Positions 15,501 through 23,201 of a stretch of 64,000 bases of DNA are shown here, in pieces. The stretch lies in the NCBI GenBank assembly GCA_965262305.1, contig CBDHEY010000004.1, positions 1,178,001-1,242,000 of the forward strand, read 5' to 3'. The first letter of the stretch is position 1; the number at the start of each line of letters is the position of its first letter. The notes under the pieces are model-generated. The model saw only the letters and a program-made list of their open reading frames with translations. It was not told the DNA's origin and did not search any database. The position numbers were made by a program, and so were the translations under genes. The stretch comes from CBDHEY01 sp965262305 (GTDB lineage Bacteria; Pseudomonadota; Gammaproteobacteria; Pseudomonadales; Cellvibrionaceae).

Positions 15501-16086
15501 AGCTGTCGTCGATAATGATTCGTCTGATCGTTCTCGTCGAAAATTCAAGTTCATAAATGTTCCACGTGTTGTGTGACTCATTCCCGATTGGGCCGTGAGC
15601 TGCAAAGAGGAGTTTCTCTCCATCTTTTGACAGATGCAAATCCTTAACATCATAAGATAAAAACCCAAAAAAGCCCTCTAATAGGTCTTGGTTAGATGCA
15701 TCTACGTCTAGGCTATTGCGATAGATAAGCTTTGCGCCTGGTTCAAACGCATAGGGCGAAATCAGGTCGAGTGGAGAAAGATTGCTATCAGCTACGGAAT
15801 CGTTGAATGCTGTTTTCAAAGATGAAGCTGAGTCAGAGATTGGGCGCTCAATGAACACAAATGGGGTATCTTCAGTTATTAAGCGATCCTGTGTATTTTC
15901 ATTCGCTCTCGGGGACTCTTCAACCGCAATGGGACTTTCAGAGCTTTCCGTATTCGTGTTGTTTCCATTAGGTGAAAAGTTACTGAGGGTGCTTACCGAT
16001 GCTTGATTAGAACTTCCGCCAGAACACGCTGTTAATATGCTTACTAGCAGCGTTGTCGCAAATAATTTTGATCTGTCGTATCTCAT
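12511..16086 (-). CDS. Large surface lipoprotein: propeller, Pro-Thr linker, PKD-like repeats, fibro-slime domain
   Basis: The 1191-residue protein starts with a lipoprotein signal (lipobox LTAC, Cys21) and a Ser/Asn-rich linker. Residues about 100-545 have TolB/WD40-like blades (GEKLLFAAHG, NIYELEF, SPSYSANGNIVFSSDR). A Thr-Pro repeat linker runs from about 560 to 705. Three PKD/Ig-like modules of about 90 residues follow; the first opens VADAGPDQTV and all three carry the D.LTYSW or D.LSYRW pattern. The C-terminal 190 residues are a fibro-slime/PA14-like domain (FTFIGDDDLWVYINGHLVID). It is probably displayed on the outer membrane and may bind carbohydrate or matrix. It stands alone, with a terminator downstream. 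Confidence 0.88.
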   Translation of the reverse strand: MRYDRSKLFATTLLVSILTACSGGSSNQASVSTLSNFSPNGNNTNTESSESPIAVEESPRANENTQDRLITEDTPFVFIERPISDSASSLKTAFNDSVADSNLSPLDLISPYAFEPGAKLIYRNSLDVDASNQDLLEGFFGFLSYDVKDLHLSKDGEKLLFAAHGPIGNESHNTWNIYELEFSTRTIRRIIIDDSLANAGQDTSPSYSANGNIVFSSDRSSGNPIQEVDRIAAENDLCFKVKPAVKPSLLHSMTASGANIIQLTFGNNHDLNTLALTNESIAFVRFSQTYTLQPACEDLNFSSNNPFADAFSNSFPSSLLVAPLWLEEEICRYTIDTPAGPALASNSYTILQLNDDGQNEETAFEIDQMYNRIEFNPSSDEFLGFGKLTQLENGNLASVIKHEYSTELGGNVLLLGAPDNRNAFTPFSELAPTAIVAEDVNLHPNQSSQDGWFSALWPYYDGSSRMLMSWSACTTEENGISSFCFDGDVSDELESKYGIWAYDTNSDSRLAIVKAKNDTVFTELTIVRPVIKQIWPYSPVNTDFDDDQDLSTLVCRDPLPTPTPRYTPTPNYTPTPDYTPTPNYTPTPNYTPTPGPTGTPYVPPTPAPTAPPTLAPTPMPTAIPTVAPTLAPTPEPTLAPTVEPTSVPTDAPTPEPTSTPSATPTLEPTATPSPTPSATPTATPSPTPSATPTPNIAPVADAGPDQTVTLDQTVTLDGSGSSDANGDELSYRWTVVSVPENSSATITDPSTVSSSFIADVAGDYIFSLVVNDGEVDSAPDEVTVSTQNTRPVANAGEDRLVFAGETVELDGRESFDADNDPLTYSWTLIAKPDDSSSLINEPTSSIASLGIDRPGTYTAQLIVSDGSLESAPDTVTFTTQNVKPVAVINAIESAESQQLVNVSGLASFDDDNDPLTYSWSIISRPENSEATLSSETAPEPEFVPDLGGDYVVQLIVNDGQVDSDPATHLISVDDGGSGSCTKDQTLSRAFPITLRDFKRSHPDFEYRVELDEGIVEPLLGSDSKPVYANEFGTTRTTNGKEYFDQWYRDVPGVNLTFEQSLTLTREEDSTIWRFTDRTFFPLDNLGFGNTRGQRHNFYFTLEMHLEFDYIGGERFTFIGDDDLWVYINGHLVIDIGGVHGAIQRTIDLDQLAESIGIEPGNTYSFDLFFAERHTVKSEFQVQTSINLKCLD
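13985..14410 (-). repeat. Repeat tract encoding Thr-Pro linker
   Basis: The tract encodes alternating Thr-Pro with Ala, Ser or Val. Between about 14307 and 14400 the repeat has an 18-bp period (about five copies encoding NYTPTP or DYTPTP), which is prone to slippage and length variation. Confidence 0.8.
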
Positions 16087-16373
16087 GACTTAGCCATATT
16101 TATTAGTATTGGTCGGTCTATACCCAAACTAAAGTTGGCCGTTTATGATGCATTGCCTTGTGGTAAGGTTCCTTGATTTGAGTCTCGCGAAACCAAAAAG
16201 ATCTAAGCGCCGTGTAATTTTTGTGAATAAATTAACAGAAAAGCCTGCTAGAAGTCCCAATTAATATGTTATCAAAGTTGGTACTTTATTATGAAGTTTA
16301 TCGCAATTAAGCTCTGGTGGATCAAAATGCAATCCGTCATAGTCGCTGAGGGTTCTTTAAAGCTAAGAATCAA

Positions 16374-17336
16374 TTAACTTGGTAAAAATACAAATTTATA
16401 TTTGACGGTCGTCGCGATAACGTCTGCTTCGCCAAAATTTACTTTCTCCAGTTGTCTAAGTATTTGTCGTTCTAAATTTTCTAGATAAAGCTCGCTAGAA
16501 ATAAGCTCAAGTTCAGAAACCGTGCCATCAGGTTCGATGATTAAAGAAAATGTGAATTTGCCCGAAAGCTCAGGGTTATCCAAGAGTGCTTTTTGGTAGA
16601 GCGCGTAAACCCGACTTTTGGTCGATTCCAGTGTACGTCGAATGCTTTCCATATCTCGGATTCCACGTTTTAAAGAACCGTAGTTTTCATTTCTTCCAGT
16701 TGGTAGCCCAACACTGATTTCTGGACCTTCGACATCTGCGACTTGATGTCCTGTGAGCGCTGAAGCTTGGGCTTTCATATTTTCATCGTCAACAACGACA
16801 CCGCTACTCCGCTGAGTAACGGTGTCTTTACTTAAGCGCTCGTAGTTTTCATGGGCGATCTTTCCTCGATCGCTATCCGTAACATTCTTTTTACGGAATT
16901 TTTGAGTGTTAATTGCACTGCTTAGCGATGCCAATTGGCTTGAAAGATCATCTAGCCCTTGTGACGCAACAATATCTTCCTTTTCTTTTTTTGGTGCTAC
17001 TTTCTTTGGCGTGTCTTTTTTAGTTTGTGCGATTTTCTTGGGGATTGGTTTGGGCTTAGGTTTAACCGGTTCGGGTATTTCTGGTTCCGGCTCAGGTACT
17101 TTTTCAGGAGTGAGAATTACTGTAGTGGTAATTTCTTCCTCTAGTGTTTGGTCTAATTCGAATACGGGAAGAAACTGAGCAACCATTAAGAATAAACATA
17201 CCGCAATTACGCCACGTCTTAAATTGCGTTTAAATTTCCTTTCATTTTCTTCATCGACTGTCCAAGGAAGCCGAAGGTCTAGCGCGAGTGGATCCACGTT
17301 AGAAATGTTATTAAATGCAGAGCTATTCACTTTCAA
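16374..17336 (-). CDS. TonB-like energy transducer with AgmX/PglI-type C-terminus, 320 aa
   Basis: An N-terminal cytoplasmic segment precedes one transmembrane helix (about residues 41-58, VIAVCLFLMVAQFLPVF). A Pro/Lys/Glu-rich periplasmic stretch follows (EPEPEIPEPVKPKPKPIPKK), typical of TonB-like proteins. The last 90 residues (YALYQKALLDNPELSGKF, then FSLIIEPDGTVSELEL) have the AgmX/PglI C-terminal pattern of the Myxococcus gliding and related machines, not the canonical TonB fold end. It overlaps the preceding ExbD gene by 14 bases and is the last gene of the operon. It should carry energy from the ExbB/ExbD motor to outer-envelope partners. Confidence 0.88.
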   Translation of the reverse strand: MKVNSSAFNNISNVDPLALDLRLPWTVDEENERKFKRNLRRGVIAVCLFLMVAQFLPVFELDQTLEEEITTTVILTPEKVPEPEPEIPEPVKPKPKPIPKKIAQTKKDTPKKVAPKKEKEDIVASQGLDDLSSQLASLSSAINTQKFRKKNVTDSDRGKIAHENYERLSKDTVTQRSSGVVVDDENMKAQASALTGHQVADVEGPEISVGLPTGRNENYGSLKRGIRDMESIRRTLESTKSRVYALYQKALLDNPELSGKFTFSLIIEPDGTVSELELISSELYLENLERQILRQLEKVNFGEADVIATTVKYKFVFLPS

Positions 17337-17865
17337 GCTCCTTAAAAATACTTATTTTTGCTAAGTCATTTGCCGAAATCGGTTCTACAATTTGATTTAC
17401 AGCTAAAGAAATATTTCGATAATTTTGCTCTCGACAAGTCTCCATTACGGATTTAAGTATCTCATAACTTACGGATCTATCTGCTAGTATTGTGATGGCA
17501 AAGCCACGATCTTTTTGCTCTTTAGATACGTCACCGAAGCTTGCAGCATGCTCCATCAAAATCTCTGAAAGTGGTTCAATTTTATTTTGTGGAGTTTTTA
17601 AGATATCTTCCGTTGTTACGATAACTTCGTCATTATAAACCAGATGGTCCTTGTCTATGAGAATACTAAGTTGGTCTTGAAATGTCGTACCTGAAGAAGA
17701 GTCCGGAAGCTCAACAAATCTATCTACATCTATGTTTTGTGTTTCTCCAGAGTTCAACATTAGAAAGAACACAAGAATTGTAAAAATATCCATTAGCGAA
17801 ATCAGGCTAAGTTTTGCGACAATGGGCTCTTTAGGACGCTTATATAAACTGGTTTCACTAATCAT
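17323..17865 (-). CDS. ExbD/TolR-family protein (second copy, with membrane Asp), 180 aa
   Basis: One N-terminal transmembrane helix (AKLSLISLMDIFTILVFFLM) contains the Asp expected of ExbD/TolR/MotB-type proton channels, in LMDIF. The periplasmic part of about 130 residues ends in the usual ExbD fold with AITILADRSVSYEILKSVM. Its start overlaps the end of the other ExbD gene by four bases. Together with the ExbB homologue it forms the proton-driven motor of this operon. It corresponds in layout to AglQ or AglS of the Agl motor. Confidence 0.9.
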   Translation of the reverse strand: MISETSLYKRPKEPIVAKLSLISLMDIFTILVFFLMLNSGETQNIDVDRFVELPDSSSGTTFQDQLSILIDKDHLVYNDEVIVTTEDILKTPQNKIEPLSEILMEHAASFGDVSKEQKDRGFAITILADRSVSYEILKSVMETCREQNYRNISLAVNQIVEPISANDLAKISIFKELESE

Positions 17866-18368
17866 GACTTCCTCGCATCTCCCAAAGATATCTCTGGGAA
17901 CAACTCCACTTCAACCAGGCTAGCAACATGAACAGTTTTAAATGACTTTACCGTATCCATGGTTTTTACGATATTTTGATAATCGGTGTCTTTTTCTAAT
18001 CGAATAACAATATCACGCTTGTCTTGATGTTCATCTTTAATTGCGCGCAAAACTAGCGACAAGGTCTCAAAGTCATGGCTATGTTTGCCTTGATCATTCG
18101 AAACTGCTGGAATGTTTTTGATTAATGTATTTTCTGGAAAGTAAACATCAATACTGTCATCTTTAACATTTACTTCTAGTTTTGATTGCGAAGTCGCTGC
18201 GGCTAGTTTACCGCCAGTGAGATCTGGAAGTTTAAGTTCAAGCACAGTAACTTTTGCGAATGTCATGCTTAACAATAAAACGGGAACCAAGACAATCATC
18301 AGATTCATAAAGGGAGTAACATCTATTTCTGAATCGTCGGTGCCATTTTTTGGCATTTTCAGCGCCAT
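17862..18368 (-). CDS. ExbD/TolR-family protein (first copy, Asn in place of Asp), 168 aa
   Basis: The N-terminus has the ExbD signature DSEIDVTPFMNLMIVLVPVL. In canonical ExbD/TolR this region reads TPFID with a protonatable Asp; here the position is Asn (codon AAT, read clearly on the minus strand). The periplasmic domain includes DIVIRLEKDTDYQNIVKTM, a standard ExbD block. The gene overlaps the next ExbD gene by four bases and starts two bases after the ExbB-like gene. Loss of the Asp implies that only the partner ExbD carries protons, or that the two form a heterodimer. Confidence 0.9.
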   Translation of the reverse strand: MALKMPKNGTDDSEIDVTPFMNLMIVLVPVLLLSMTFAKVTVLELKLPDLTGGKLAAATSQSKLEVNVKDDSIDVYFPENTLIKNIPAVSNDQGKHSHDFETLSLVLRAIKDEHQDKRDIVIRLEKDTDYQNIVKTMDTVKSFKTVHVASLVEVELFPEISLGDARKS

Positions 18369-18370
18369 TC

Positions 18371-19321
18371 TTAAGCTCCTTGTACCACGCCTTGAGGAGC
18401 TGAATTATTATCGGTGTTATCGGAGCTATTTGAAACTATAGATTCAGCCGGTTGTGGTTCACCTGCGATAAGTTGTTCTGCAATGCTTGCTGTCGATGCT
18501 GGTTCAACTGGTTCGGGCGAAACATTTGCTGGCGCAACAGGCGCTTGCGCAACTGCTATTGGTGCTGCTGTAGCAACCGATTCTACGTTGGGAGTTTCAA
18601 CTGTCGGGGCTACCGTTTGTGACGGCACAATAGGACTGCCAACTGGCGCTGTCAAAGCAATTTCTCTGGGGCTTGCGGATTCAATTAATCTGTTAACTGT
18701 CATTATATTTAAAAATTTAACAGCTGCCATTTCAATACTATTTGTGATTTTTTGTGTTTTATTGCGCAACACTGCATGCATTACGAGTAAGGGTATTGCA
18801 GCCATTAAACCGAAAGCTGTCGTGTTCATTGCAACTGAAATGGATTGAGAAAGTAATTGAGATTTTTCTGCTGGGTTCGCATTCGCAACAGCCGTAAATG
18901 CACTGATTAAACCAATAATGGTTCCAAGTAATCCAAGAAGCGTTGCTACATTAGCGAGGACTGCAAGATAGCCCGTTCGTTGTTCAAGACGAGGAACAGT
19001 TTCTAGCATGCCTTCACTCATAGAGTTTTCGATGTCACCCCGTTGTTTAGACACCTTCATCATGTCTATACCACAACCTATAATTCGAGTAATAGGCGCT
19101 GTGTTTTCACGAGAAAACTGCTGCATCCTCTCTATGTCTGTCGTTCGAAGTAAGGGTAAGAAATCATTAAAGGCCTTCGAGTTTCGATATTTTTCTCGTG
19201 TTAAAAATAACCATCTTTCTATGCAAATTACAACTCCCACAGCAAGGACAATTCCAATAGGGAAAATAAACATACCGCCGTCTTGAAAAAAACGAACAAT
19301 TAAAGTGTAGTTGTCTGACAT
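18371..19321 (-). CDS. MotA/TolQ/ExbB-family proton channel protein, 316 aa
   Basis: Three transmembrane segments are present in the ExbB arrangement: one near residues 15-35, and two in the conserved core (ATLLGLLGTIIGLISAFTAV, then NTTAFGLMAAIPLLVMHAVL). The long cytoplasmic loop lies between the first and second. After about residue 230 an unusual Ala/Pro/Val/Glu-rich tail of 85 residues extends into the cytoplasm; ordinary ExbB lacks it. The gene precedes two exbD-like genes and a tonB-like gene, the order aglR-aglQ-aglS in Myxococcus. It should form the stator channel for proton flow. Confidence 0.92.
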   Translation of the reverse strand: MSDNYTLIVRFFQDGGMFIFPIGIVLAVGVVICIERWLFLTREKYRNSKAFNDFLPLLRTTDIERMQQFSRENTAPITRIIGCGIDMMKVSKQRGDIENSMSEGMLETVPRLEQRTGYLAVLANVATLLGLLGTIIGLISAFTAVANANPAEKSQLLSQSISVAMNTTAFGLMAAIPLLVMHAVLRNKTQKITNSIEMAAVKFLNIMTVNRLIESASPREIALTAPVGSPIVPSQTVAPTVETPNVESVATAAPIAVAQAPVAPANVSPEPVEPASTASIAEQLIAGEPQPAESIVSNSSDNTDNNSAPQGVVQGA

Positions 19322-19346
19322 TGTATTTCTCCGATTCCGTTTATTT

Positions 19347-19634
19347 TTATTGCGACGGATTTTCTATTTTCATTTGTTTGTAGATTGTCATTGATCTAAG
19401 CATGACATCTCGATCAACCACGTCCAATGTATTGTCGTGTTTTTTATCGATCTCCCATTGAAGTTTGTCGGGCGTGCCGACTCCTTTCCAAGGAATAAAG
19501 TAGCTCACGGCCGGCTGTTCTTTATCGCCAACAATCACGGATTCTAGGTTGACCACATCATTTACTTCTTCAGCATAAATGTATTTGCTGAAAAAATAGA
19601 CTGTTAAAAAAATAAATAGTGACCGGTTTCTCAT
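19347..19634 (-). CDS. Small secreted protein of the TPR/TonB operon, 95 aa
   Basis: The ATG at 19634 is chosen because a strong AGGAGG sits eight bases upstream; the longer frame overlaps the preceding gene. A signal peptide (MRNRSLFIFLTVYFFSKYIYA) is followed by about 74 residues with YFIPWKGVGTPDKLQWEIDK and a helical C-terminus. It has no Cys and no second membrane segment. The gene lies between the TPR lipoprotein and the ExbB homologue, so it is probably a periplasmic component or assembly factor of that machine. No family recognised. Confidence 0.8.
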   Translation of the reverse strand: MRNRSLFIFLTVYFFSKYIYAEEVNDVVNLESVIVGDKEQPAVSYFIPWKGVGTPDKLQWEIDKKHDNTLDVVDRDVMLRSMTIYKQMKIENPSQ

Positions 19635-19635
19635 T

Positions 19636-20370
19636 TTAATTGCCTCCTGTGAATGCTTGGGTATATTCAAGCTCGGTTGGCATGCCTGTGCGACTTTTTA
19701 CGTCATCAAGCCACTTCGCCACTTCTTCATTTTCGCCTTTTGTTAAAAATTGAAATGCTTCGTAATGACGCTGTGCTCGAATAGGATGATTTAAATACAG
19801 ATCGTAAAGTATGGCTATATTCAGATGAGCTTCAGGGAAATCCGGCCATATCGATAACAGTTTGGCATAACTATTCTGAGCTTCTAAAAACTTACCTTGC
19901 TTTCTTTGCGAGAGAGCCAAACGTAGATAAGCATTGACATTTTCTGCGTTTGATTCGATTGCACTTCGATAATGTTTTTCTGACAACAAATAGTCTTTTT
20001 GTTGATCTGCGATCTCGCCAAGATAAACGAAAGAACCAGAAAGTTTAGGGTAGCTCTCTGATAAATTTTTGAATTTTATCAATGCGGAATCAAAATCCTT
20101 TGCTGTGAATAGTCGCTTAGCCTTTATGAATTCCAAAATGGCTTCTTTTTTTATTCGTCCTTTTTGGTTTGCATAGGGGTTTGTTTTTGTCTCATAGGGA
20201 ATAGGTACGCCGTTTTTATCCTTTTCGGCTATGGGAATATATTCCAGCGTAGACATAAGTCCTTGGGGAGCAATTTGGGTCTGAGTTTTAGTTTGTGTAG
20301 TGCCACAACCTATTAACGTTAGGATTAGACCAATAAGAGCGTAACGTCGAAGAGTATTAACGAATGTCAT
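19636..20370 (-). CDS. TPR lipoprotein, 244 aa
   Basis: A lipoprotein signal (MTFVNTLRRYALIGLILTLIGC) places it in the outer or inner membrane facing the periplasm. From about residue 80, at least three tetratricopeptide repeats are visible (FVYLGEIADQQKDYLLSEKH, then NVNAYLRLALSQRKQGKFLE, then FPEAHLNIAILYD). The start overlaps the end of the large TPR lipoprotein gene by 14 bases. A GTG three bases upstream is an alternative start. In composition it corresponds to the TPR lipoproteins AglT/GltE of Myxococcus, which link motor and outer membrane. Confidence 0.88.
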   Translation of the reverse strand: MTFVNTLRRYALIGLILTLIGCGTTQTKTQTQIAPQGLMSTLEYIPIAEKDKNGVPIPYETKTNPYANQKGRIKKEAILEFIKAKRLFTAKDFDSALIKFKNLSESYPKLSGSFVYLGEIADQQKDYLLSEKHYRSAIESNAENVNAYLRLALSQRKQGKFLEAQNSYAKLLSIWPDFPEAHLNIAILYDLYLNHPIRAQRHYEAFQFLTKGENEEVAKWLDDVKSRTGMPTELEYTQAFTGGN

Positions 20371-23191
20371 CACCGTAACTCACTATATATTCTGTTTTAT
20401 CAAAGCGGTTTGGTTGCAGGATTTTAAGTTGTTCATAACTTCTTTCAATCCATACGTTAAATTTACCCTCCCATGCATGTTCTATATTTGCAGAGTGGAG
20501 GTCGATTGCTGTTTGTTTCAGTGGAATAGCTTGCTGGGCCAAAATTGCCGCGTATTTTTCTTTATCTTCTTTCGAAAAATTCTTAGGAATAGATGAGGCG
20601 TTAATGGCGCTTGCTAATTGAGTATAGAGTTTCGCAATTTTAAAGCTTGACTCATTTACTATCTCAAGAAAATTGAAGTCAGCTGCTTGTTGATAGTGCC
20701 CAGAGGCTTCTTCAAGTTTCTTTTGCTTTTTAGGTAAACTTTTTATCAAAGGCAGATAAAGTGCAGTTTTACGGTACTCTGAAGCAAAGTAATCGCCATA
20801 TTGCATATGTGCCCAAGCTGCCAACCAGCGACTTCTTTCTGTTTGTGCAGTACCAGCCTCTTTATTTCCAGCAATAATTCTACGTAGCCAGTAGAGTGAT
20901 TTTCCGGTTTCACCAATGTTTGCGTAATTCGAGGCCAGCTTATATCTCGCTTCCATGCGAGGTGCAAAAGGTTTTTCATGCCGATACGCATAAATTTTAT
21001 AGTGCTCGATTGCTTTTTCTATCTTATTTGCTTTTTCAAACATAGTTGCGGCATTAAATAAGGCTTCTCGTTGGATTTCCGCATCGTTATCATTGGCCAC
21101 CAAATCTAAGTAGGCACTGGCTGCATCGGTCCAAGATCGATTGGCTTCTAATGCAAAAGCGAGCTTTCTAGGGAAGTCGCTGGCGAGTTCATGCTTAGGA
21201 TAAAGTACAATAAGTTCTTTGATCTCAGTTATTGCCTCACTCCAACGTTCATTTTTTAAAAGTAGACTTACGGCGTCATATTGCGCGATAGGACGCACGG
21301 GCGACTCAGGAGTGAAGCTTTTTACTTTTAGTAGTTCAGCAATTGCTTCTGATTCGTTCTCTAACGACAATAAAACTTCGGAGTATTTATAGGTGGTTGA
21401 AGCTATTTGTTCAGATATGATATCGAACTCTTCAGAGTCTTTTTCTGTTAATTCTCTTTGGTGTAAATAACTATCTCGAGAATTAGCATAATCTTCGAGT
21501 TTGAAATATGAGTGTGCCGAAATTCCAAGTGCAGTTTTCTTTAATTTAGGGTCTAAAGATGCATTTCCAGCTATTAAACTACCCGCAACGTCTAGTGCTC
21601 TTTGGTACTGATTTAATCCATATAAATATTCAGCAGCGTTAGTGAGCACAGCTGGTGCCCGATGATCTGCATGAAATTTGTTGGCAAAGCGCAGCATGCT
21701 TTCAACAGCATTGGTTTGCCAAAGTTTGACTTCATCTACATTATTTTGATTTATTATTTCTATCTTTTTTTGATAAGAAATGATTGCTGCATAGCCTGAA
21801 TTAGATTCGTATTTCTTAGCGCTATTGCCAACGGGGTTATATGCAACAAGTTCATAACCTTTGATTGCCTTTTCGTATTTCGAGGCTAGAAATAGGGCAT
21901 CTGACATTAAATAGTATATTTCATCAACTCGCTCGTCTTGCGGGAATGTTTTCACGTATTGATCGTAAAAATCTGCCGATTTTAGAAACGACTCATCGCG
22001 ATCAACTATGGTTAATCTCAGTTTTTTGGGATCCGGGTTTTTCGTTTTCCGTAACTCCGAATGTAAGTCATCAAACTTTTTCCCTGCATTATAGTGGTAT
22101 GAAGCAAGCTCGTTTAGGTATTCTTTAATTTCTTGAAATGTCGTGTCGTTATAGCCATGTTGTTTGTGAAACTCAGATTCAATTCCAAATCGATTGACAA
22201 AATCTTCCTTCTCATTAAGTGCTTGTCGAGGAAATCCACCTTCGATATATGTGTCAATAATTCTCTTATGGAACAGTGGCGCTCGGCTTGCCATTGGGTT
22301 AGCGCGCAAGAATAGCCTAAACGTATCAGCAGATTGTTCGTATAGTTCTTTATCGAAGTAGTAGTCACCTAGATCTGAATACAGCATCCAGACATAAGGT
22401 TTTGAATTTATAAGTTGATTTGTTTCGATCGTAGCTGCGCCACCTATCTTGTCGAGCGTTAAACTGAGTGAATGAATGGTGTCTTCGGCTAACGGACGTT
22501 CTTTTTTTGATAATGATTCAATACTGTCGTTTTGTTTTAACAGCTCATCTAACACAAATGAAAAAGAAGAAAATGCTTTTTGGTATTCTGCAAGCTTATA
22601 TCGTGACCAACTAAGCATGTAATAAGCATTAAGATTTAATGAGCCCAGCTCTTTAGTTGTGACTGCAAGGTATGCTTGCTCAGCTTTGCTATACTGCTGG
22701 GAACTAAAGTATATGTCGCCCATCCTAAAATAGGCTTCAATGATGTTTGGGTAATACGGGTGTCTTGAAGTAAGTTCTTCAAGCATTTTTAGTGCTTTTT
22801 GCTGTTGCCCTTCGATATCATAGGCTTTGGCAAGCTGGTAAAGAACTTCAGCGTTATCAGGGGAATCAGGATATCGTTCAAGGATATTTTTATAGGCTTT
22901 TATTGCATCTCGGTAGTAGCTAGGTTTTTCCTTATTAGTGTTTTGATCATGAGTTCCTTCGAGCATATATACGTCTGCAATTCTACGTTCAATTTGCTCT
23001 TTTAATTTTTCATCCTCAAATGCGTCTAGTAATTCTCGATATTCCTGCCTTACTTCTTTATGATCAAGTTTTTCGAATGCGATCTCGTCTTCTTCCTTAG
23101 CTGAATACTTTAACGATCCAAGGGTTTTTTGTTGAGCACCACTGCATGCGAACAAGATTAAACTGGATGATAATAAGGCTAATCGATACAT
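20357..23191 (-). CDS. Large TPR lipoprotein, 944 aa
   Basis: The ATG at 23191 gives a lipoprotein signal (MYRLALLSSSLILFAC, Cys16) and avoids overlap with the upstream gene; the longer frame adds a basic stretch that would spoil the signal. The remainder is almost wholly tetratricopeptide-like helical repeats, for example PDNAEVLYQLAKAYDIEGQQ and PNIIEAYFRMGDIYFSSQQY. It should form a long periplasmic superhelix for protein contacts. It lies within a tightly spaced operon (10 bases after the previous gene, overlapping the next). Confidence 0.9.
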   Translation of the reverse strand: MYRLALLSSSLILFACSGAQQKTLGSLKYSAKEEDEIAFEKLDHKEVRQEYRELLDAFEDEKLKEQIERRIADVYMLEGTHDQNTNKEKPSYYRDAIKAYKNILERYPDSPDNAEVLYQLAKAYDIEGQQQKALKMLEELTSRHPYYPNIIEAYFRMGDIYFSSQQYSKAEQAYLAVTTKELGSLNLNAYYMLSWSRYKLAEYQKAFSSFSFVLDELLKQNDSIESLSKKERPLAEDTIHSLSLTLDKIGGAATIETNQLINSKPYVWMLYSDLGDYYFDKELYEQSADTFRLFLRANPMASRAPLFHKRIIDTYIEGGFPRQALNEKEDFVNRFGIESEFHKQHGYNDTTFQEIKEYLNELASYHYNAGKKFDDLHSELRKTKNPDPKKLRLTIVDRDESFLKSADFYDQYVKTFPQDERVDEIYYLMSDALFLASKYEKAIKGYELVAYNPVGNSAKKYESNSGYAAIISYQKKIEIINQNNVDEVKLWQTNAVESMLRFANKFHADHRAPAVLTNAAEYLYGLNQYQRALDVAGSLIAGNASLDPKLKKTALGISAHSYFKLEDYANSRDSYLHQRELTEKDSEEFDIISEQIASTTYKYSEVLLSLENESEAIAELLKVKSFTPESPVRPIAQYDAVSLLLKNERWSEAITEIKELIVLYPKHELASDFPRKLAFALEANRSWTDAASAYLDLVANDNDAEIQREALFNAATMFEKANKIEKAIEHYKIYAYRHEKPFAPRMEARYKLASNYANIGETGKSLYWLRRIIAGNKEAGTAQTERSRWLAAWAHMQYGDYFASEYRKTALYLPLIKSLPKKQKKLEEASGHYQQAADFNFLEIVNESSFKIAKLYTQLASAINASSIPKNFSKEDKEKYAAILAQQAIPLKQTAIDLHSANIEHAWEGKFNVWIERSYEQLKILQPNRFDKTEYIVSYGDDIR

Positions 23192-23201
23192 TGCTATTAT
23201 C

